A DNA stretch of 64,000 nt from Aeromonas rivipollensis (lineage in GTDB: Bacteria; Pseudomonadota; Gammaproteobacteria; Enterobacterales; Aeromonadaceae). The position numbers were made by a program, and so were the translations under genes. Below the pieces are notes generated by a model. It was not told the origin of the DNA. It saw only the letters and a list, made by a program, of their open reading frames with translations, and made no database searches. How positions within the stretch are numbered: position 1 is the stretch's first letter; every line of letters starts with the position of its first letter. Location of the stretch: contig NZ_JAAILA010000029.1 of the NCBI RefSeq assembly GCF_010974825.1, positions 1 to 64,000 on the forward strand. The letters are read 5' to 3'. Positions 58,002 through 64,000 of this stretch are shown one piece after another.

Positions 58002-58619
58002 TCAGTGCAGACCCGCCACGTATTTGGAGAGGGCTTCGATATCCTGATCCGTCAGCTTCTTGGCCACATCCCGCATCATGCCATTGGGGTCATTGTCGCG
58101 GGCTGCCGCACGGAAGGCGTTGAGCTGCGCCTTGATATACGCAGGGTGCTGCCCCGACAAGCTGGGATACTTGGCCTGCTCGACGCCGGAACCGCGCGGA
58201 CCATGGCAGGCGGTACAGGCAGCCAGGCCACGTTCCATGTCGCCTCCCATATAGAGCGCCTTGCCTGCGGCAACCACGTCATCGGGCACGGCAACCGGAG
58301 TCACCTTCTGGCTGGAGAAGTAGGCCGCCAGGTCGTCCATGTCCTGATCGGACAGAGGCAACGCCATGGGTCCCATGATGGGAGCAACCCGACCAGTTTG
58401 GCCAGAAGCTGCAGCCTTCAGTTCAACTAATTGTTTTTTGATATATGATGCGTGCTGACCAGCAATCTTGGGATACATGTCGACTGGGCTGTTGCCGTCC
58501 GGTCCATGACAGGCCGCACAGACGGCAGCCTTGGTTTGTCCCGCAGCGGCATCGCCCTTGGCTTGTGCCATCCCAGTTACGCCAACCATCAGAGCAAGTG
58601 TAATGACTAGGTTCTTCAT
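58002..58619 (-). CDS. Di-haem cytochrome c4
   Basis: The 205-residue protein has a signal peptide (MKNLVITLALMVGVTGMAQA) and two similar class I cytochrome c domains with haem motifs CAACH (about 34) and CTACH (about 137). Likely axial methionines lie after them. It is a periplasmic electron carrier, probably to terminal oxidases. Adjacent to yihA, a common gamma-proteobacterial order. Confidence 0.93.
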   Translation of the reverse strand: MKNLVITLALMVGVTGMAQAKGDAAAGQTKAAVCAACHGPDGNSPVDMYPKIAGQHASYIKKQLVELKAAASGQTGRVAPIMGPMALPLSDQDMDDLAAYFSSQKVTPVAVPDDVVAAGKALYMGGDMERGLAACTACHGPRGSGVEQAKYPSLSGQHPAYIKAQLNAFRAAARDNDPNGMMRDVAKKLTDQDIEALSKYVAGLH

Positions 58620-58762
58620 GGCGTTCCAACTTTCTCGTTATTAGACTTCCAGATCCCATGCCGCCGAAGGCATGTTAAAATAAACGCGTTTAAACGACGC
58701 CATTTTACACGATTTCACAAAAAAGTAACTCTATAACCCTCTATCTCTATGGGGAATTTACG

Positions 58763-59419
58763 TTGGATACACAAACTCTGAATTTCAATAAGGTGCATTT
58801 TGTGACCAGCGCACCCGACATCCGCCACCTGCCAAATGATGGGGGTGTCGAGATTGCGTTTGCCGGGCGTTCCAACGCCGGTAAATCATCTGCATTGAAT
58901 ACCTTGACCAAACACAAGAACCTGGCACGGACCAGTAAGACACCGGGCCGTACCCAGCTGATCAACCTGTTTGAACTGGAACCGGGCAAGCGCCTGGTCG
59001 ACTTGCCGGGCTACGGTTATGCGCAGGTTCCGCTGGAAATGAAGCTCAAGTGGCAAAAGTCACTGGCTGAATACCTGCAGCGCCGCGAATCCTTGAAAGG
59101 TCTGGTGATCCTGATGGACATTCGCCATCCGCTCAAAGAGACCGACATGAACATGCTGGAGTGGAGCTCACACCGCGAGCTGCCGGTGATGCTGCTGCTG
59201 ACCAAGGCAGACAAGCTGAGCCCGGGCCCCCGCAACAACCAGGTGATCAAGGTGCGCCAGGCAGTAGCCGAGCTGGGTCCGCAGATCCAGGTTGAGGCCT
59301 TCTCCTCCCTCAACAACATAGGCGTCGAGAAGTTGGCCCAGACCCTGAGCGGCTGGTATCTGTCCAATGCCGAAACCGCTTCGATCGACACAGAAGAAGA
59401 CCACCAGATCGAGGAGTAA
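58763..59419 (+). CDS. yihA: Ribosome biogenesis GTP-binding protein YsxC/EngB
   Basis: The 218-residue GTPase has G1 [18 protein letters not shown]3 DLPGYGYA, G4 LLTKADK and the family block [13 protein letters not shown] near the start. It is needed for large-subunit assembly. The start is TTG, with GGGGA upstream; no in-frame ATG precedes the conserved region. Confidence 0.95.
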   Translation: MDTQTLNFNKVHFVTSAPDIRHLPNDGGVEIAFAGRSNAGKSSALNTLTKHKNLARTSKTPGRTQLINLFELEPGKRLVDLPGYGYAQVPLEMKLKWQKSLAEYLQRRESLKGLVILMDIRHPLKETDMNMLEWSSHRELPVMLLLTKADKLSPGPRNNQVIKVRQAVAELGPQIQVEAFSSLNNIGVEKLAQTLSGWYLSNAETASIDTEEDHQIEE

Positions 59420-59710
59420 ATCGCTCCTCTTCTTGCTGCAATGAGCGGAGTTGGCCCTCCGCTGATTGAAAGACTTTCAGTTTTTCCCTGCCTGGGCCTG
59501 TCCCGCGCCCCCTTCTGTTACAACCTCTGTTACAACCCACCCCTATAGCTTATAAGTCTTTTCGATCAGAGAGATAGAGCGTTAGGCTGCTGTGAAAATT
59601 AACTTTCACTCTCTTTGACATCGTTTTCATCCGTCCCACCAAACAAACCGGGAATAATGCCGAACATCAACAAAACTGAAAATTTATTACAAGATAGGCC
59701 TGAAGAGAGA

Positions 59711-59823
59711 TAAAAATGAGGCCAGTCTCGCTGTCGCGGACCGGCCTGAAGAAATGAGTTCAAAAAATTGGGAAAAAGCGAGTTCTCGAGAACAAAGACG
59801 ATTGGTTTTCCTCAAGAAACATC
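59711..59823 (-). ncRNA. Candidate small RNA downstream of spf
   Basis: On the minus strand an extended -10 (TGTTAGAAT, hexamer at 59827-59832) with a TTTAAA -35 at 16 bp is followed about 100 bases later by a hairpin (AGGCCGGTC / GACTGGCCT, 59719-59747) and ATTTTTA. The transcript would be about 110 bases. It contains the palindrome GTTCTCGAGAAC. A 20-codon frame (59822-59760, MFLEENQSSLFSRTRFFPIF) starts at the predicted 5' end and may be chance. No family recognised. Confidence 0.5.
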
Positions 59824-59878
59824 CCTATTCTAACAAAAGATTGCCCAATTTAAAGCATTTACTCTAAATGCTGCGCAT

Positions 59879-59982
59879 AAAAAAACACCCCGACGATGAC
59901 TCATCGGGGCTGCTATTCAGCCACATTCAATTACGTGAAATAAAAGGTCTGAAAGATAGAACATCTTACCTCTGTACCCTAC
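59879..59982 (-). ncRNA. spf: Spot 42 RNA
   Basis: The minus strand begins GTAGGGTACAGAGGTAAGAT and continues almost base for base as E. coli Spot 42 through CTTTCAGACCTTTTA(T)TTCACGTAAT. It ends in a CCCCGATGA / TCATCGGGG-type hairpin and seven T. Length is about 104 (E. coli 109). Spot 42 is an Hfq-dependent sRNA repressed by CRP-cAMP that tunes secondary carbon metabolism. As in E. coli, its 3' end faces that of yihA. A TATACA element lies at 59992-59997. Confidence 0.95.
59917..59964 (-). CDS. spfP: Spot 42-encoded micropeptide SpfP
   Basis: Within spf, ATG at 59964 opens a 15-codon frame MFYLSDLLFHVIECG. E. coli SpfP is MFYLSDLLLHVIGFG, so 12 of 15 residues agree and the frame keeps its length. 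In E. coli this peptide is reported to bind CRP and alter its activity. AGAGGTAAG before the ATG can serve as ribosome-binding site. Confidence 0.75.
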   Translation of the reverse strand: MFYLSDLLFHVIECG

Positions 59983-60083
59983 GCCGATAACTGTATAGCA
60001 AAGCAGCAGAAAGTGAAAGTAATTTATGTAATTTAGTTTCACCCAAAACGGGAAAGGTAAATTTCTATATTTTTCAAATGGAT

Positions 60084-60112
60084 AAAAAAATCCCCAGTAT
60101 AAATACCGGGGA
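60084..60112 (-). terminator. Terminator upstream of spf
   Basis: TCCCC-G-GTAT-TT-ATAC-T-GGGGA (60091-60112) followed by TTTTTTT on the minus strand. It ends a short transcript that starts after aroE and insulates spf. Confidence 0.85.
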
Positions 60113-60261
60113 GTTATAAAGGTGACTAGCTAGCACTTCCTCAACTATCTAGTTAGTCAGCACCATTTCGCACAAGTTCCGCTGCTTTGAGAAAAAACTT
60201 GATAAACGTGAGCGGCACTAGCCATGAATCATCACAAATCATTGTTACTTATAGATTTATA
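60113..60261 (-). ncRNA. Candidate short transcript between aroE and spf
   Basis: Between aroE and the terminator at 60084, the minus strand has TATAAA elements (60268-60273, 60256-60261), then about 150 bases. There is a 10-bp stem with one mismatch (GACTAACTAG / CTAGCTAGTC) whose loop holds GAGGAAG. Two overlapping short frames exist: 29 codons (60242-60153, MICDDSWLVPLTFIKFFLKA...) and 22 codons (60225-60157, MASAAHVYQVFSQSSGTCAK...). It could be an sRNA or a small-protein mRNA; neither product is recognised. The rest up to 60430 has nothing clear. Confidence 0.4.
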
Positions 60262-60430
60262 TTTCTTTTTATAATGGCGCCAATTTCATTCTCCCACGCA
60301 CGGGGAGCAGTTTCCCCCGAGGAAGAGAGAGGTTCTGCTCAGACATAGGGTGTGACATCGCAACAGCCTGCCAGCAGGAGCGCACACTCGCGGTTGTGCC
60401 ACTCCTCACCCGCTTGATAAGCGGACCGAC

Positions 60431-61252
60431 TTACAGGGTGCCCAGATTGCGTTTCAGTTCTCTCAACACCTGCTTGGTGCCAGGCCGGATGCCGCGCCAC
60501 ACGGTAAAGGCTTCAGCAGCCTGCTCCACCAGCATGCCGAGCCCGTCCATGGTCTGACGGGCGCCATGCTGCTTGGCCCAGCCGATGAAGGCCGTGTCCG
60601 TCGCACCGTACATCATGTCGTAAATGGCGATATCGGCGTGGATCAGGGCCGGTGCCAGCGGTGGCAACTCCCCTTGCAGACTGGCGGAGGTGGAATTGAT
60701 GATGAGATCGAACGGCCCCGCCAGCTGCTCATAAGTCTTGGCACTGAGCGCTCCCAGATCCTGGAATTCGGCAGCCAGCTGCTGCGCTTTTCCATGAGTG
60801 CGGTTGGCGATCACCAACTCGCCCGGCTTCTCCGCCAGCAGCGGCGCCAACGCACCGCGAGCCGCCCCACCGGCCCCCAACAACAGGATCCGGCTGTCCG
60901 CCAGCGTCACCCCATGGGACTTGAGATCGGCTACCAGCCCGGCACCATCTGTGTTGTCCCCCAGCAGCACGCCGTCATCGGTCAGCTTGATGGTATTGAC
61001 CGCCCCCGCCCGCTTGGCCCTTGGACTCAACCGATCGACCAGGGCGAACGCCTGCTCCTTGAAGGGCACAGTGACATTGCACCCCTTGCCCCCCTGGGCA
61101 AAGAAGCTGCGCAGGGTAGCGGCAAACTCGTCGACGGCGGGCTCGGCCAACCCATACTCCAGCTCTTGCTGGGTCTGTCTGGCGAACAGGGTATGAATGA
61201 AGGGGGACTTGCTGTGGCGCACCGGGTGGCCAAAAACCAGATAACGATCCAT
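60431..61252 (-). CDS. aroE: Shikimate dehydrogenase
   Basis: The 273-residue product has the substrate domain ([28 protein letters not shown] with the catalytic lysine, DNTDGAGLV) and the NADP-binding domain ([17 protein letters not shown]). It reduces 3-dehydroshikimate. The ATG at 61252 was chosen over the TTG one codon earlier. A terminator separates it from hemF upstream. Confidence 0.97.
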   Translation of the reverse strand: MDRYLVFGHPVRHSKSPFIHTLFARQTQQELEYGLAEPAVDEFAATLRSFFAQGGKGCNVTVPFKEQAFALVDRLSPRAKRAGAVNTIKLTDDGVLLGDNTDGAGLVADLKSHGVTLADSRILLLGAGGAARGALAPLLAEKPGELVIANRTHGKAQQLAAEFQDLGALSAKTYEQLAGPFDLIINSTSASLQGELPPLAPALIHADIAIYDMMYGATDTAFIGWAKQHGARQTMDGLGMLVEQAAEAFTVWRGIRPGTKQVLRELKRNLGTL

Positions 61253-61327
61253 CAAAGAGTTCCATCAGAGGGTGATCACCCGATTTAACGGGTTTTCTCA
61301 GTCGGGAACAAGCCGAATATCGGCCAG

Positions 61328-61352
61328 TAAAAAGGGGCCCGTCATGGCCCCT
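61328..61352 (-). terminator. Terminator between hemF and aroE
   Basis: AGGGGCC-ATGACG-GGCCCCT followed by TTTTA on the minus strand lies 5 bp past the hemF stop. It would partly uncouple aroE from hemF. Confidence 0.75.
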
Positions 61353-61356
61353 CGAG

Positions 61357-62319
<963 letters not shown>

Positions 62320-62366
62320 TCACGCCATAAGCACATCGCCCGTCATGGCTGCAAATCAGCGCCCCC

Positions 62367-62927
62367 TCAGGAGGGACGAATGATGGCGCCGGTACGGGCG
62401 TCCTTGATCTCGGATGGATTGGCCTGTCCCCCGACTTCCCCAGGCAGGATATGGGCCAGCTGACTTGCCAGCAGCTCACCTATGTCGGCCACCCGTCGGG
62501 CAGGCTCCTCGCCGGTCAGGTTGGCACTGGTCGAGACCAGGGGCTTGCCAAAGGCGCGGCACAGGGCCTGCACCTGAGGATGGGCCGTGACGCGCACCGC
62601 CAGGGTATCGAACTGTCCGGTCAGCCAGGCCGGCGTGGTCACGCGGGCAGGCATGATCCAGGTGAAGGGGCCGGGCCAGCTCGCCTGCACGCGAGCAAGC
62701 TGCTCGTTGCTGAGCTGGCCCAGGTCGATGTAATCCTGCAATTGGGTCAGATCGGCGGCAATCAGGATCAGGCCCTTCTCCACCGGACGCTGCTTGATGG
62801 CCAGCAGGCGCTGAACCGCAGCCTCGGAGTCGGGATCACATCCCAGGCCAAAGACGGCCTCGGTGGCATAGGCGATCACCCCTTCGCGGTGCAGGGCGGC
62901 GATCGCTTGTTCAAATTCGTTTTGCAT
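62367..62927 (-). CDS. tsaC: Threonylcarbamoyl-AMP synthase TsaC
   Basis: The 186-residue YrdC-fold protein has the KxR-type motif [20 protein letters not shown] and the block [19 protein letters not shown]. It makes threonylcarbamoyl-AMP for t6A37 tRNA modification. The ATG at 62927 gives the family N-terminus; the upstream in-frame codons are not conserved-looking. Order yrdD-tsaC-hemF-aroE. Confidence 0.95.
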   Translation of the reverse strand: MQNEFEQAIAALHREGVIAYATEAVFGLGCDPDSEAAVQRLLAIKQRPVEKGLILIAADLTQLQDYIDLGQLSNEQLARVQASWPGPFTWIMPARVTTPAWLTGQFDTLAVRVTAHPQVQALCRAFGKPLVSTSANLTGEEPARRVADIGELLASQLAHILPGEVGGQANPSEIKDARTGAIIRPS

Positions 62928-63241
62928 AGAAAAAATGCGACAGCCGGGCTGCCACCTCTCATCACTGGGTTGTAAGTTGAACCGACATGAGGGCACCTTG
63001 GAGCCCTCACTTCTTCAGTACATTCGGACGTTTGACCCGCCATCAGAGCCTCGGCTCATCATTGGCCACTGCAACGCCTGAGATGCCGGGCCACATGAAC
63101 AGACCAAGAGGCTGGCGGCACGGCAGCATCGGGATCGGCGCCCAACGGCACGGCCGTAGAAGGGCGGTTCACCGCAAGAAGATAAATCCAGCTGAAGTAC
63201 CCTCTTGCCAGCAAGCTGCCAGCCGGCTCATGGCGGCAGGA
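62928..63241. other. 314-bp gap with no clear gene (yrdD-tsaC)
   Basis: No convincing frame, repeat or RNA was seen. On the minus strand a TATAAT at 63239-63244, at the very end of yrdD, could be a promoter for tsaC but lacks a good -35. Confidence 0.4.
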
Positions 63242-63799
63242 TTATACCCGCTCAATCTGATGACAGCATTTCTTTTGCGGGCAGACCCAGCGCAGACTCC
63301 CTCTCACTTTCTTCTCGATCATGATGCCCCAGCCACACTCGGGGCAGGGCATGGGAACAGGCTTGTCATTCACCACGTATTTGCAGTGAGGATAGGCATC
63401 GCAGGAGTAAAACTGTTTGCCATAGCGGGAGGTGCGGCTCACCAGATGACCCTTGCCGCACTCCGGGCAAAGGATCTGGGTATCGTCGCTCTCCTGCAGG
63501 GACTCGATATGCTGGCAGGCCGGATACTGGGTACAACCCACGAACAGGCCGTAACGCCCCTTCTTGATCGCCAGAGGCTGACCACAATCGGGGCAGGCGG
63601 ATCCTTCGAGCACCTTTTCGATGTCGCGGCCGGAGGGCGTCAGGGAACGAATGTAGTCACAGGAGGGGTAGGCCGAGCAGCCCAGGAAGGGGCCATGCTT
63701 GCCCTGACGGATCACCAGCTCGGCACCACACTGCGGGCACGGTTCGCGCTCGAAAGCATGTTCGTGGGCAGAAAAGAGGTGATGATCGATTTTTGACAT
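63242..63799 (-). CDS. yrdD: Topoisomerase-type zinc-ribbon protein YrdD
   Basis: The 185-residue protein consists of four C4 zinc ribbons like those at the C-terminus of DNA topoisomerase I: CPQCG...CSAYPSC, CPDCG...CTQYPAC, CPECG...CDAYPHC and CPECG...CPQKKC. It has no topoisomerase domain. It may bind single-stranded DNA; its role is unknown. Between smg and tsaC, as in E. coli. Confidence 0.92.
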   Translation of the reverse strand: MSKIDHHLFSAHEHAFEREPCPQCGAELVIRQGKHGPFLGCSAYPSCDYIRSLTPSGRDIEKVLEGSACPDCGQPLAIKKGRYGLFVGCTQYPACQHIESLQESDDTQILCPECGKGHLVSRTSRYGKQFYSCDAYPHCKYVVNDKPVPMPCPECGWGIMIEKKVRGSLRWVCPQKKCCHQIERV

Positions 63800-63854
63800 G
63801 GGCCGCGCCTTGGAATCCAGATGGCCTGAATTCTACCAGCGCGGCACCGGACTG

Positions 63855-64000
63855 TCAGTGAATGACACCATCCGACTCGTCAAACACCAGCTCCTCCATC
63901 TGCTGGTAGGCATTCTCACTGCCCGGGACGTTGAACAGCACCATCATGACGACCCACTTCAGGTCATCCAGCTCGATATCCGGCTTGTCCAGCTCCAGCA
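63855..64000 (-). CDS. smg: Smg/DUF494 family protein (3' end only)
   Basis: The window holds only the last 48 codons, ending [30 protein letters not shown], then VIH-stop. E. coli Smg ends with a matching [27 protein letters not shown]. Its function is unclear. It continues past the right edge and lies upstream of yrdD, its usual neighbour. Confidence 0.93.
   Translation of the reverse strand, partial: LELDKPDIELDDLKWVVMMVLFNVPGSENAYQQMEELVFDESDGVIH

Noticed and set aside
60001..60060. Possible CRP site upstream of spf (GGTGA..TTACA)
   Set aside because: The half-sites are 7 bp apart instead of 6, so it fails the consensus spacing, although CRP control of spf is known in E. coli.
60340..60440. 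Frame on the minus strand past aroE ending ECALLLAGCCDVTPYV
   Set aside because: It overlaps the aroE end out of frame, has no start codon in reach and no recognised family; treated as chance.

Overview
The window is gammaproteobacterial chromosome, most likely Aeromonas. The reasons are an S10-spc-alpha ribosomal block in E. coli order, E. coli-type neighbours (ompR-envZ/greB/tex, bioH-comF-nfuA, glnA-glnL-glnG beside typA, hemN-yihI-yihA), a GC-rich base composition, and a chromosomal Qnr-like pentapeptide protein of the kind known from Aeromonas. Genus is inferred from gene content, not from a database search. All calls come from reading the sequence and its translations.

Layout. 1-13.9 kb (minus strand): the complete S10, spc and alpha ribosomal operons, including secY and rpoA, with leader regions where L4 and S4 autoregulation is expected and a terminator/promoter pair between S10 and spc. 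14-21.6 kb: an EamA transporter, ompR-envZ, greB, tex, a putative HEXXH metalloprotease and a small flagellar-rod-like protein. 21.6-29.2 kb: bioH, comF, nfuA, gpsA-secB-rhodanese, gpmM and envC. 29.5-37.1 kb: a Qnr-like gene divergent from gntR, then a SnoaL/AraC pair and the gluconate/Entner-Doudoroff cluster (gntK-edd-eda and a GntP-family permease) with perfect GntR operators. 37.3-48.5 kb: pssA, recG, an AsmA-like protein, yiiD, a SpeE-like methyltransferase fold, dtd, yihY and typA. 48.6-53.6 kb: the nitrogen-control cluster glnA / glnL-glnG with NtrC sites and a sigma-54 promoter. 53.7-59.4 kb: add, hemN, a DUF2489 gene, yihI, a CsrB/CsrC-type RNA, cytochrome c4 and yihA. 59.5-60.4 kb: an RNA-rich intergenic region with Spot 42 (encoding the SpfP micropeptide) and two further terminated candidate transcripts. 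60.4-64 kb: aroE, hemF, tsaC, yrdD and the 3' end of smg.

Most genes are housekeeping. The most noteworthy material is (i) a CsrA-sponge RNA between yihI and cytochrome c4, (ii) Spot 42 flanked by two unassigned short transcripts at an aroE/spf junction where polA would be expected, and (iii) five independent duplications of gene ends or starts (the small gene / metalloprotease junction, envC, recG, yiiD, yihY) lying beside intact copies. In yihY the duplicated 3' end differs from the intact gene at nine positions, all synonymous, which suggests a leftover of a replaced allele rather than a decaying copy.
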